Positions 35,738-44,880 of a DNA stretch of 64,000 nt are shown in pieces. A model generated the notes under the pieces. It saw nothing but the letters and a program-made list of their open reading frames with translations. It was not told where the DNA came from and did not search any database. The position numbers and the translations under genes are program-made. The stretch is from contig NZ_MQWC01000004.1 in NCBI RefSeq assembly GCF_002954405.1, forward strand, positions 198,318-262,317, read 5' to 3'. This DNA comes from Salinibacter sp. 10B (GTDB taxonomy: Bacteria > Bacteroidota > Rhodothermia > Rhodothermales > Salinibacteraceae). Position 1 is the stretch's first letter, and each line of letters begins with the position of its first letter.

Positions 35738-35878
35738 GTTGTCTGCTTTTATCGGTCGGGAGGGGCGCGTTCAGAGCCGGACAGCTGTGGTTCTGAGGCG
35801 CAACCCCTCTGTTCATCCGGTGAGCGGCTTCTCACCCGCCGTGTCCTTAACATCACCGGACGTACTGCGCAACCGGGG

Positions 35879-36439
35879 TCACATCGGCTGAATGTCGATG
35901 TCCACCTTGGCACCGTTCGTAATCGTGTGGTAGACCGGTGAAAAGTCGGCCAGGCTTCGGAGCTTGGCCGCGTTGGTGGCGTCGGTTTTTACCCGATAGG
36001 TCATGCGGATGTCCGTGTAGCCTTTCGGCACGCCCATGTCGAGGCCCAGGAAACCGTTGAGGTCGATGTCGCCTTCCAATTCGGCTTCCATTTCCTCGAT
36101 TTCGATGCCGCGAACGGCCGCGTGCGCGACGATGCTCGTCGTCACACAGCTAGCCAGAGCATTGAGCAGGTGCTCGACGGGGTTGGGCGCCTCGTCGTTG
36201 CCGGCCAGGATGGGCGGTTCGTCGGCGTGCAACTCGAAGGACTGCTTGTGGGTCATTTCCTCCTTGGCAGTGTAAAACTCGGAAATAGTTGAGCGGTTGT
36301 GGTTGCCGCTTACCCACTTGTTACGGGCCCGAAACTGACTTTTGCCGAGGGCAGGGTCGTTTTGCAGGGCACTAATCGTTTCGTTGAGAACCTCCAGGTC
36401 GACGCCATTAAGCCGTTTTGATTCTTTGACTGTAGCCAT
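35879..36439 (-). CDS. OsmC-family protein
   Basis: This is a 186-residue peroxide-reducing or related OsmC-fold protein. The domain runs from about residue 40 (FRARNKWVSGNH) to the end. The redox cysteine is in ALASCVTTSIVAHAAVRGI; the usual first cysteine position near ILAGNDEAPNPVEHLLNAL carries no Cys, so this resembles the OsmC-like branch with only one of the two cysteines. I chose ATG 36439 (MATVKESKRL); the open frame upstream has no family content. It is divergent from the alanyl-tRNA editing gene. Confidence 0.85.
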   Translation of the reverse strand: MATVKESKRLNGVDLEVLNETISALQNDPALGKSQFRARNKWVSGNHNRSTISEFYTAKEEMTHKQSFELHADEPPILAGNDEAPNPVEHLLNALASCVTTSIVAHAAVRGIEIEEMEAELEGDIDLNGFLGLDMGVPKGYTDIRMTYRVKTDATNAAKLRSLADFSPVYHTITNGAKVDIDIQPM

Positions 36440-36820
36440 TGTCGTTCCGTTTGGATGATTCGAAAGCGGACGCCTGCTGGTGTGCCCCCTCAAGGAGATC
36501 CCCAGTCCAGGCCGTTCCGGATTGCGGACAAGATACGACGTGGCGGTAGCTGTTCGGGAGGGCGATTCCGCTTTCCTTTCGGCTCGCCGATGGAGAAGAA
36601 AGTGATTCGCCGGCTTCGGAATCAGGCCCATTGTTCGACTGTTTGGCGCAAAGAGGGAAGGCGGGCGGGCGGATGGTTCGGGACCACTGGCTTCCGGCCT
36701 CCAGGAATAAACACGACAGATCCGGCGGTGCTATTTTGGGAGGGGGAAACGGAACGAAATGGGTCGTTGCTGGTGCGGCTGATCGAGCCGATCGTTCGCA
36801 CACCCATCCGCATCGATACC
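36440..36820. other. 381-bp divergent intergenic region
   Basis: This gap lies between the OsmC and AlaX-type genes, which point away from each other, so both promoters should be in it. I see no palindrome or RNA element of note. Confidence 0.4.
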
Positions 36821-37549
36821 ATGACTGAACTCCGATATCTTCCCGACAACGACGACGTCACGTCTTTTACGGCAACGGTCGAAGAGGTCGCCGACGACTA
36901 CATGGTGCTGGATGGAACCTATTTTTACCCGGAGGGAGGCGGGCAGCCCGCCGATCACGGCACACTCCACTGGGACGGGGGAGCGGCGGAGGTCGTGGAT
37001 GTGCAGAAAGAGCACGGCGACGTGCGGCACTACTTGGAGGAGGTAAGGGGCGACCTTCCGGAGCCGGGCGACGAGGTGGAGGGCCAGATCGACGAGGCCC
37101 GCCGCATGAAGCTTCGTCGCATGCATACGGCTCAGCATGTGGTGTCGAAAGTTGTGTTAGACGTATTCGAGGCCCAAACAGCGGGCAATCAGATTCACCC
37201 CGATCGGTCTCGTATCGACTTTGAGCCCGCTGACTTTTCTTCGAACGAGGTAAACGCGATTGAGACCCGCTCGAATGCGATCCTCCAGCAAGACCTCCCC
37301 GTTCGAAAGACGGAAATGGCGCGGGAAGAGGCGGAGGAGCAGACCCCAGATGGGCGAGGACTTCTCGACTTAATCCCGGACCACGTTGACCCCCTCCGGA
37401 TGGTAGCCATTGGCGATTTCGATCTGTGTCCGTGCGGAGGCACCCACGTAGACCATCTTGCAGACGTGGGACGCATCCGGATCACCAAGCGGACCTCGAA
37501 AGGAGCGGGAGTCGAACGTATCGAATTTGAGCTTTCAGAGGAGGGATGA
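36821..37549 (+). CDS. Alanyl-tRNA editing protein (AlaX-like)
   Basis: This is a 242-residue stand-alone version of the AlaRS editing domain, expected to hydrolyse mischarged Ser- or Gly-tRNA-Ala in the cytoplasm. The zinc-binding pair HTAQHV (about residue 100) and CPCGGTHVDH (about 207) match the HxxxH and CxxxH sites. The N-terminus (LDGTYFYPEGGGQPADHGTL) is the conserved editing-core start. ATG 36821 is chosen; a longer frame upstream has no family support. It lies just before the Ppx/GppA-type gene. Confidence 0.9.
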   Translation: MTELRYLPDNDDVTSFTATVEEVADDYMVLDGTYFYPEGGGQPADHGTLHWDGGAAEVVDVQKEHGDVRHYLEEVRGDLPEPGDEVEGQIDEARRMKLRRMHTAQHVVSKVVLDVFEAQTAGNQIHPDRSRIDFEPADFSSNEVNAIETRSNAILQQDLPVRKTEMAREEAEEQTPDGRGLLDLIPDHVDPLRMVAIGDFDLCPCGGTHVDHLADVGRIRITKRTSKGAGVERIEFELSEEG

Positions 37550-37621
37550 TCCTGAGGCTTCTGTTTCTTTCCTTGGACAATAATCAAGCTTTTGTCCGCG
37601 CCCTGCGTTTCTATTTCCTCT

Positions 37622-39295
37622 ATGTCTGAGTCCGACGAGCGTGCCGCCTGTATTCTCGTGCCCGAAACCACGTATGGGGCCAACGGGACCCGGTCGCCTA
37701 TTCGCGTCTGCGTGATTGACTTGGGGACAAACTCCTTTCACGCTGTCATCGTGGACGCCCATGCCAATGGGAGTTTTCAGGTGGTGGACCGAATGAAAGA
37801 AATGGTGCGGTTGGGGGAGCACGGCCTCGAGGCCAATACTCTGCCGGAAGAGGCAATGGAACGAGGGCTGCGCGCCCTTCGGCGCATTCATCTGCTAGCG
37901 CGGGGCTGGGACGCGACCGAGTTTTTGGCCTTTGCGACGAGTGCCATCCGGGAGGCCGCCAACGGGGGAGAGTTTATCCGCCGGGTGCGACGAGAGTTGG
38001 GGCTGCGGATCCGCCCCATTAGTGGGGAGCAAGAGGCCAAGCTGATTTTCCAGGGCGTACGACGGGCCGTGGACCTTACGGCTCCGACGCTTCTGGTCGA
38101 TATCGGTGGGGGGTCGGTGGAATGTATTCTTGTATCGGGCGGAGAACGCGTGTCTGCGACCAGTCTAAAGCTCGGCGCCGCGCGGATGACCGAAAAATTC
38201 GTCCACGACGACCCACTGTCGGCGGAGGCCGAGGCTGAGATGCGTGCCCACTTCGAAGACGTGCTTGCGCCTGTGGTGGCGGCGTGTAAATCGCACGACG
38301 TGACGGGCATCGTGGGATCGTCGGGGACGATGAAAACGCTGGCTCGACTGGCGGCGGATTGGGCGGGAGAGGAGGGGCGCACCATCTTTCAGCAGCGGCT
38401 TGCCGTTCCGTCGGTTCGGGAGGCACTGGACTGGGTGATCGATTCAACGGCCGAGGACCGGAGGACGCATCCCTCTATTGATCCGAAACGCGTCGACCAG
38501 ATTGGGGCAGGGGCCGTACTGCTTGATACCCTTTTCGACCAATTGCCGGCGGTGGAGTCCCTTCAAGTCTCGTCCAATGCCCTGCGGGAGGGGATGGTCG
38601 TGCACTTCATGGACACCAACTACACCCGGATTCGTCGCATGGCGCCGTTTCGGGATCCCCGACGCCGGAGCGTGCACGAGCTTGCCTACCGATTTCAGTG
38701 GGAAGAGCGCCACGCGCAACACGTTGCGGCCACGGCGACATTTCTTTTCAATGTGTGTCGCCCCCTTTACGACGGCCCGGCCCGCGATGCCGAGCTACTG
38801 GAGTACGCGGCCTTGTTGCATGATATTGGGTACGTGATTAGCCACGACACGCATCACAAGCACTCGCGGTACCTAATCAAGAATGCGGATCTGCAGGGCT
38901 TTCAGCCCGAAGAGGAGGGGCTCATGTCGCTCGTGGCCCGGTATCATCGGGCAGCCTCGCCCACCGATGCACACGAGCACTATCGGGAGTGCACCGAGGC
39001 ACAGAAGCGACGGGTCCGACAGTTGGCGTCGCTTCTTCGGATTGCTGAGGGGCTGGATCGCAGCCACTTTCAGAACGTGGTTGCCTTGCGGGCGCGACTG
39101 ACGGACGAGACCCTTGCCCTTTCCATTGCGACGAAAGGAGATCCGCAATTGGAGGTGTGGTCCGGGAAGGAGGAAGGAAAAATGTTCGAGACGGAGTTTG
39201 GTCGAACCCTCACGGTCGAGCCGACGACGATGGAGGCTGGGCGGGCCTCCCAGCCCGAGCCCGCCGTCTCACACGCCACGATCTCGGCCTCCTGA
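37622..39295 (+). CDS. Ppx/GppA phosphatase with C-terminal HD domain
   Basis: This is a 557-residue protein of the exopolyphosphatase/guanosine pentaphosphatase family. The ASKHA core (about 25-325) has VCVIDLGTNSFHAVIVD and PTLLVDIGGGSVECILVSGG. The C-terminal HD-type domain (about 345-510) has YAALLHDIGYVISHDTHHKH and LLRIAEGLDRSH. Together they match polyphosphate- and (p)ppGpp-metabolising enzymes. An ATG at 37592 would add ten residues; both starts lack a ribosome-binding site. It is 174 bases upstream of the nuo genes but is not obviously related to them. Confidence 0.88.
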   Translation: MSESDERAACILVPETTYGANGTRSPIRVCVIDLGTNSFHAVIVDAHANGSFQVVDRMKEMVRLGEHGLEANTLPEEAMERGLRALRRIHLLARGWDATEFLAFATSAIREAANGGEFIRRVRRELGLRIRPISGEQEAKLIFQGVRRAVDLTAPTLLVDIGGGSVECILVSGGERVSATSLKLGAARMTEKFVHDDPLSAEAEAEMRAHFEDVLAPVVAACKSHDVTGIVGSSGTMKTLARLAADWAGEEGRTIFQQRLAVPSVREALDWVIDSTAEDRRTHPSIDPKRVDQIGAGAVLLDTLFDQLPAVESLQVSSNALREGMVVHFMDTNYTRIRRMAPFRDPRRRSVHELAYRFQWEERHAQHVAATATFLFNVCRPLYDGPARDAELLEYAALLHDIGYVISHDTHHKHSRYLIKNADLQGFQPEEEGLMSLVARYHRAASPTDAHEHYRECTEAQKRRVRQLASLLRIAEGLDRSHFQNVVALRARLTDETLALSIATKGDPQLEVWSGKEEGKMFETEFGRTLTVEPTTMEAGRASQPEPAVSHATISAS

Positions 39296-39469
39296 GGGGA
39301 AAAATCCAGGATTCTGGCTCTTCATCAACGATTTACCGGGCCGAATCTTGCCCCTACGACCATGGCGCGTTACTTTGCGCGTTGAACTTGCCCGCCGATC
39401 AGCAGGGCCTTGCTGTCTCTCGGCGGGTGCCTCAGCACCAACAGGCTTTCACTCAGCTCGGTCGGGTTT

Positions 39470-39979
39470 ATGGCGTCCCCCTTCATGTTTTTCTTCCTGG
39501 CGACGGTAGCGGTAGCGGCTGCTCTCGGCATGGTCATCGCTCGCAGTCCCGTTACGAGTGCCCTCTGGCTGGTACTGAATCTGTTCTGCATTGCGGGGCT
39601 GTACATGACCCTGAATGCTGCCTTTATCGGGGCCATCCAGATTCTGGTCTACGCTGGAGCCATCATGGTCCTGTTCTTATTTGTGATCATGCTGCTCAAC
39701 CTTTCGGCCCTCCCGGAGCTACACGAGATTGACTGGGCCCGGGTCGGGGGATTTATTCTGGGAATGGTGGTCCTGAGTCAGCTGCTCTACGTCGTGGCCC
39801 TGCAGTTTGACCTAGGGGTCGATCCGGTGACGCCCGAGACGGCTGCGGAGGTCGGAGCGGCCTCGACGCTGGGAGAGATCCTGTTTACGCGCTACGCCTT
39901 GCATGTAGAGGTCGCGGGCATTCTGCTCCTGGCGGCTACTGTGGGGGCGGTCATGCTGGCCCAACGCCGCTTCGAGTAG
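39470..39979 (+). CDS. nuoJ: NADH-quinone oxidoreductase subunit J
   Basis: This is a 169-residue complex I membrane-arm subunit with five hydrophobic segments. The conserved [21 protein letters not shown] lies near residue 25 and the family block [20 protein letters not shown] near residue 55. I chose ATG 39470 because NuoJ begins with the first helix; the ATG at 39410 gives an unlikely leader. It is the first complex I gene in this window; nuoA-I are absent here. nuoK starts 101 bases downstream. Confidence 0.93.
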   Translation: MASPFMFFFLATVAVAAALGMVIARSPVTSALWLVLNLFCIAGLYMTLNAAFIGAIQILVYAGAIMVLFLFVIMLLNLSALPELHEIDWARVGGFILGMVVLSQLLYVVALQFDLGVDPVTPETAAEVGAASTLGEILFTRYALHVEVAGILLLAATVGAVMLAQRRFE

Positions 39980-40080
39980 ATCCAGGGATCCGTTGGTCGG
40001 TGGGGCGGGCGGGACGCCCCGTCGACGGCCAGTCATCTCAGCGATCCGCACGCACCGAACAACAACTAACCAGTAACAAA

Positions 40081-40386
40081 ATGGACGTTGCTATAAACTG
40101 GTACCTCGCGCTTAGTGCCGTATTGTTCTCGATCGGCACTCTCGGGGTACTTTTCCGCCGAAACGCCATCGTGGTGCTGATGTCGGTCGAGCTGATGTTG
40201 AACGCCGTGAACCTGACGCTGGTAACGTTCAGCCAGTCGATGGGCGACCCGAGCGGTCAGATGCTTGTGTTCTTTTCGATTGCCGTGGCGGCGGCGGAGG
40301 CGGCGGTGGGCCTCGCCATCGTGATCGCCATTTTCCGAAGCAAGGTGACCGTCGACATTACGGAGATCAATCTCTTCAAGCATTAG
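40081..40386 (+). CDS. nuoK: NADH-quinone oxidoreductase subunit K
   Basis: This is a 101-residue subunit with three membrane segments, as usual. Conserved features include [20 protein letters not shown] near residue 13 with [15 protein letters not shown] (the glutamate important for proton pumping) near 37 and [19 protein letters not shown] with a second glutamate near 71. It is followed by nuoL after 93 bases. Confidence 0.95.
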   Translation: MDVAINWYLALSAVLFSIGTLGVLFRRNAIVVLMSVELMLNAVNLTLVTFSQSMGDPSGQMLVFFSIAVAAAEAAVGLAIVIAIFRSKVTVDITEINLFKH

Positions 40387-40479
40387 ATCCCCGGGCCGGT
40401 TGCCTGTTGAAGGGCCGACCGTTTGTGTGTGGGGCCTGCCTCGTAGAACTGCCTTTCGTCATTCGACACCGTTGCGCCG

Positions 40480-42477
40480 ATGGAGCCTGACCTTCTCATT
40501 CGTCTCATTCTGCTGCTGCCGCTGGCTGGGGCCGTTCTCAACGGCATTGCGCCCCTGTTTCTGCCGCAGTTTCGCACCCGAGAGACGCTCATTGGGACCA
40601 TCGGGACGACGGTCGTCGCGGTGCCATTTCTGCTGGCCCTCTACCTGTTTGTCACCTACGGCGGCGACCCGGTGGTCGCGGATTTCTATACGTGGATGGC
40701 GGCGGGAGACCTGGATTTGAGTTTTGCCTACCGGGTGGACGAGCTCTCGCTCATCATGACCCTGGTGGTGACGGGCGTTGGGGGCATTATCCACCTCTAT
40801 TCGATTGGGTATATGCATGGCGATGAGGGGTATTGGCGATTTTTCGCCTACCTCAACCTCTTCATCTTTGCCATGCTCAACCTCGTCTTGGCGAACAACC
40901 TGCCGGTGCTGTTTCTCGGTTGGGAAGGGGTGGGGCTTTGCTCGTACCTTCTCATCGGGTTCTGGTACACGGACCTGAGTAACAGCAGCGCTGCTAACAA
41001 GGCCTTTATTGTCAATCGCATCGGGGACTTTGCTTTCCTGGTGGCGATGTTCATGATCTTTCAGGCTCTCGGCTCCTTGAGCTTCGACGTCATCCTTTCG
41101 CAGGGGCCGCAGCTGCCGGTGGAGACGGTGAACTGGATTGTCTTTCTTCTCTTCATTGGGGCGACCGGAAAGAGTGCCCAGATTCCGCTTTTCGTGTGGC
41201 TGCCGGACGCGATGGCGGGTCCAACCCCTGTGTCGGCCCTCATCCACGCCGCAACCATGGTGACGAGCGGGCTTTATCTTCTGGCTCGGTTGTCGGTCGT
41301 GGTGTTGAGTGCACCGGTCGTGATGGCGATCATTGCGGTCGTAGGGGCGGTCACCGCGCTCATGGCGGCCACGATTGCGATTGCGCAGAATGACATCAAA
41401 CGCGTACTGGCGTACTCAACGGTCTCACAGCTCGGGTACATGTTCATGGCGGCGGGCGTTGGGGCTTTCTTCGTCTCGATCTTTCACGTCGTCACGCATG
41501 CCTTCTTCAAGGCCTGTCTCTTTCTCGGCTCTGGCAGCGTGATCCACGGCATGGAGGAGGTGGAGCACAGCATGGAGCACGAAGGGCATGACGTTGAGGA
41601 TTTCGATCCGCAGGATATGCGCACGATGGGGGGGCTGAAGGAGTACATGCCGGCGACGAGCACGACCTACCTGCTAGCCACGCTTGCCATTTCCGGCATT
41701 CCGCTGACGGCGGGCTTCTTCTCGAAGGATGAGATCTTATTCAAGGCCTTCGAGTTTGGCTATGCCGGGCACGGGTATGCCTGGGCAGTCTGGGGCGTGG
41801 GCATTGTAACGGCGCTCCTTACGGCGTTCTACATGATGCGCTCCTACATGCTCACGTTCGAGGGAGAGCCGCGCTGGACGGCCCCCGACCGGCACGAGCC
41901 CCACGAGTCGCCGTCATCAATGACGATTCCGCTCTGGACGCTCGGGATTCTTTCCATGGTTGGAGGCTTCATCGGGCTCCCGGCAGTCATCAAGGGAGGG
42001 AAGTGGAATTGGATTCATCACTATCTGGGGGCCGACTACGGCGGCCCGGTGGCCGAAGCGTCGCTGCACGGCCACGTGCCGCTGGTGTTGGAGTGGGGAC
42101 TCATTGGCCTTAGCTCCGCCATCGCGATTGGAACTGTCTACTACGCCTGGTCGGTGTATTCGGCCTACGGTCTTGAGTACGATGCACGCCTGGAACGGGG
42201 CGTGGGGGGGCTCTACCAAGTCTGGGAAGACACGTACTACTGGGACGACTTCTACAACAACGTCGTTGTGGATACCGTCATCGACGGCCTTGGTCGCAAG
42301 GCGTTTGCGGCCTTCGATACGCACGTAGTCGACGGGGCGGTGAACGGCGTGGCCCGATTGGCCCAGCGCGCCAGCGGCACCCTTCGGCTGGTGCAAACGG
42401 GCATCGTGCAGAATTACGCTCTTGGCCTCGTGCTGGGCGTGGTCCTGGTAATCGGGATCATGCTGTTTGGAATTTAG
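40480..42477 (+). CDS. nuoL: NADH-quinone oxidoreductase subunit L
   Basis: This is a 665-residue antiporter-like complex I subunit with about 16 membrane helices. Characteristic stretches include WEGVGLCSYLLIGFW near residue 147, GATGKSAQIPLFVWLPDAMA near 226, TPVSALIHAATMVTSGLYLL near 250, and DIKRVLAYSTVSQLGYM near 305. The C-terminal region carries the lateral helix that spans the membrane arm. Length and content are full. A long inverted repeat lies in the gap before nuoM. Confidence 0.96.
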   Translation: MEPDLLIRLILLLPLAGAVLNGIAPLFLPQFRTRETLIGTIGTTVVAVPFLLALYLFVTYGGDPVVADFYTWMAAGDLDLSFAYRVDELSLIMTLVVTGVGGIIHLYSIGYMHGDEGYWRFFAYLNLFIFAMLNLVLANNLPVLFLGWEGVGLCSYLLIGFWYTDLSNSSAANKAFIVNRIGDFAFLVAMFMIFQALGSLSFDVILSQGPQLPVETVNWIVFLLFIGATGKSAQIPLFVWLPDAMAGPTPVSALIHAATMVTSGLYLLARLSVVVLSAPVVMAIIAVVGAVTALMAATIAIAQNDIKRVLAYSTVSQLGYMFMAAGVGAFFVSIFHVVTHAFFKACLFLGSGSVIHGMEEVEHSMEHEGHDVEDFDPQDMRTMGGLKEYMPATSTTYLLATLAISGIPLTAGFFSKDEILFKAFEFGYAGHGYAWAVWGVGIVTALLTAFYMMRSYMLTFEGEPRWTAPDRHEPHESPSSMTIPLWTLGILSMVGGFIGLPAVIKGGKWNWIHHYLGADYGGPVAEASLHGHVPLVLEWGLIGLSSAIAIGTVYYAWSVYSAYGLEYDARLERGVGGLYQVWEDTYYWDDFYNNVVVDTVIDGLGRKAFAAFDTHVVDGAVNGVARLAQRASGTLRLVQTGIVQNYALGLVLGVVLVIGIMLFGI

Positions 42478-42521
42478 GAGTTCCCGGTCCGGGGGATTCC
42501 GGGGCCGGGCGTGATGTGTGA

Positions 42522-42598
42522 TCCGTGAAACGTGATGGGCGGAGGCAGACTCCGTTGAGTTGCAGCACCCTTACGCATTCCGGCTCACGTTTCACGGA
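42522..42598. repeat. Perfect 14-base inverted repeat between nuoL and nuoM
   Basis: TCCGTGAAACGTGA (42522-42535) is the exact reverse complement of TCACGTTTCACGGA (42585-42598). The 49-base spacer contains no gene. The words GTGATNNGTGAT/CGTGAAACGTGAT recur around the first arm. There is no T-run. It lies in an operon gap. Confidence 0.6.
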
Positions 42599-42664
42599 AC
42601 GACGATAGAGGACGGTGCTGCTTGCATGCATAGATTCACTGCGACCGCGTAGCTGATTGCTCAC

Positions 42665-44293
42665 ATGGACATTCCCTACCTCACGTCCTTGGTCATTTTT
42701 CTGCCGACAGTTGGCGCGCTCCTGACGCTGTTTATGCGGGAGGTGTCCAGCATCCGGTGGACGGCCCTGGCGACAACCACGCTCACGTTTGTGCTGTCGA
42801 TTGGCCTCTTCGTGGGCTACGATCCGTCCGTGAGTACCGCCATCGCTCCCCAGCTTGCGGACGTGTCAAGTGCCTGGTTCCCAGAGACATTCGATGTGAA
42901 GTACTTCGTGGGCATCGATGGGCTGAGCCTGCTCCTCGTTATGCTCACGACTCTCCTGGGACCGATTGTCGTGCTTTCGTCCTGGACCTATATCACCAAG
43001 AAACAGAAGGGCTACTACGCACTCCTGCTGCTTCTGCAAACCGGCATCACTGGGGTGTTCACGTCCTTCGACCTGTTTCTCTTCTACATCTTCTTCGAGC
43101 TTACGTTGATCCCGATGTACTTCATTATCGGGGTTTGGGGAGGCAAGGACCGGATTTATGCGGCGGTCAAATTCGTAATCTATACGCTGGTGGGGTCGCT
43201 GCTGATGCTGGTGGCCATCCTGTTTTTGGGCTACGAGGCTGGGGCAGCAGTAAACAACGGAGTGTTTACGACCGACTGGTATAAACTGCTGGAGTATAAC
43301 GTCCCGCTTGCCACACAGGGCTGGCTCTTTGCCTTGTTTGCATTCTCGTTTGCGATCAAGGTCCCGCTCTTTCCCCTGCACACGTGGTTGCCGGATGCGC
43401 ACGTACAGGCTCCGACGGGGGGCTCGGTCATCCTGGCCGGCGTGCTGCTGAAGATGGGAACCTACGGACTGCTTCGCTTCTGCCTGCCCTTCTTTCCGAA
43501 TGCGGCACAGAGCGGAGCTCTTCTAATCGGCATCCTCGCCGTCATCGGGATTATCTACGGCGCGCTCATCGCCCGGGTGCAGGACGATGCGAAGAGTTTG
43601 GTGGCGTACTCCTCTGTAAGTCACCTTGGCTTCGTGGTCCTTGGCCTCTTTGCCTTCACGACCGAGGCGATGCAGGGAGCGGTGATCCAAATGGTAAACC
43701 ACGGCCTCTCCACGGGCGCGCTCTTTCTGCTTGTGGGAATGCTCTACGAGCGGCGGCACACGCGGCTGATGGACGATTATGGGGGACTTGCGGCGTCCGT
43801 GCCGGTTTTGACCACGCTCATGGTCTTCAGCGTGCTCGCGTCTGCCGGGATGCCCGGACTGAACGGGTTCGTGGGGGAGTTTCTGATTCTCCTCGGCTCC
43901 TTCAAGAGCACCGTGCTCGACTCGACCGTCCTCGTGGTCTTTGCCACGACCGGCGTCATCCTTGCAGCGGTGTATCTCCTGCACATGGTGTATCGCACCT
44001 TCTTCGGAGAGCTGGACCATGAGGCCAACGCCAATATGGCCGACGTAAATGGACGAGAGCTCCTTCTGATGGCCCCTCTGGTGGTGCTCATGTTCGTGAT
44101 GGGCTTCTTCCCCAACCCCTTCCTGCGCCAAACCCAGCCCACGACGGAGTTTTTGCTGGAGACCATTGAGGAGAAACAGGCCGCCGCGCTGGAGCAGGCC
44201 GAGCCGTCGGATCCCACCGCGGAGTTGCCGGCCGCTCCGCCGGAGATGGATGAGGTGACGATCGATGCGGAGAAGTTGAAGATGCAGCCGTGA
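42665..44293 (+). CDS. nuoM: NADH-quinone oxidoreductase subunit M
   Basis: This is a 542-residue antiporter-like subunit with about 14 helices. Typical segments include FFELTLIPMYFIIGVWGG near residue 147, KVPLFPLHTWLPDAHVQAPT near 232, and DDAKSLVAYSSVSHLGFVVL near 306. The C-terminus has an extra soluble acidic tail of about 50 residues (EQAEPSDPTAELPAAPPEMD), longer than in most NuoM. The pterin dehydratase gene follows by 126 bases, before nuoN. Confidence 0.95.
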   Translation: MDIPYLTSLVIFLPTVGALLTLFMREVSSIRWTALATTTLTFVLSIGLFVGYDPSVSTAIAPQLADVSSAWFPETFDVKYFVGIDGLSLLLVMLTTLLGPIVVLSSWTYITKKQKGYYALLLLLQTGITGVFTSFDLFLFYIFFELTLIPMYFIIGVWGGKDRIYAAVKFVIYTLVGSLLMLVAILFLGYEAGAAVNNGVFTTDWYKLLEYNVPLATQGWLFALFAFSFAIKVPLFPLHTWLPDAHVQAPTGGSVILAGVLLKMGTYGLLRFCLPFFPNAAQSGALLIGILAVIGIIYGALIARVQDDAKSLVAYSSVSHLGFVVLGLFAFTTEAMQGAVIQMVNHGLSTGALFLLVGMLYERRHTRLMDDYGGLAASVPVLTTLMVFSVLASAGMPGLNGFVGEFLILLGSFKSTVLDSTVLVVFATTGVILAAVYLLHMVYRTFFGELDHEANANMADVNGRELLLMAPLVVLMFVMGFFPNPFLRQTQPTTEFLLETIEEKQAAALEQAEPSDPTAELPAAPPEMDEVTIDAEKLKMQP

Positions 44294-44298
44294 TTCGG

Positions 44299-44349
44299 GA
44301 GTCGTGACGACGGGGCTTGCGCGTTCTCGCGCGTTGTGCGTCACGACTC
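44299..44349. repeat. Inverted repeat between nuoM and the pterin dehydratase gene
   Basis: GAGTCGTGACG (44299-44309) pairs perfectly with CGTCACGACTC (44339-44349). The loop contains a smaller CGCG-rich repeat. The first arm begins 6 bases after the nuoM stop. There is no T-run. It may be one of a family of intergenic hairpins. Confidence 0.55.
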
Positions 44350-44419
44350 ACGGGGCAAAGGCATCAGCCTTGACTTCAACAATTGCCGCTTTTTCTTTCG
44401 GACAGAACTTCTTTCCCCC

Positions 44420-44716
44420 ATGCCTTCCCGCGACCCGCTTTCCGACGCTGAGATTGACGAGGCGCTTGACGATTTGCCCGGATGGACCTACGAGGACGAC
44501 AAGCTCAAGAAAACATTTGAGTTTTCGGACTTTCGGGCGGCGATCAGCTTCATCATGCGTCTGTCCTTTTACGCAGAGGAGATGATGCACCACCCCGAGC
44601 TGGAGAACGTGTACAACACCGTCTCGATTGCCTTGACGACCCACGATGCAGGAGGGAAGGTAACGGACATGGACGTGGAGTTGGCGTCGCAAATCGAGGA
44701 CTTTGTCTGGGTGTAA
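44420..44716 (+). CDS. Pterin-4a-carbinolamine dehydratase
   Basis: This is a 98-residue PCD/DCoH-like protein that dehydrates 4a-hydroxytetrahydropterin in pterin recycling. The family motif is recognisable (AEEMMHHPELENVYNTVSIA, residues 55-74, with the two histidines), and the C-terminal LTTHDAGGKVTDMDVELA fits. I chose ATG 44420; the frame extends upstream without family support. The gene sits between nuoM and nuoN on the same strand, an unusual place. No aromatic amino-acid hydroxylase is nearby. Confidence 0.85.
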   Translation: MPSRDPLSDAEIDEALDDLPGWTYEDDKLKKTFEFSDFRAAISFIMRLSFYAEEMMHHPELENVYNTVSIALTTHDAGGKVTDMDVELASQIEDFVWV

Positions 44717-44880
44717 TGCGGCCGCAGTTTGTCGCTGCGTTGGGCTCACAATCTGCCCCGACAGTCAAAAATGCCTTTTCCGGCGATGCCTCCGCATTCG
44801 TCCGGTTAGAGTAACGTGATACTTTGCCGATGAGTCTGCCGTAGATCAGTAGCAGACGACAAAATAGGATTACTTCGATC

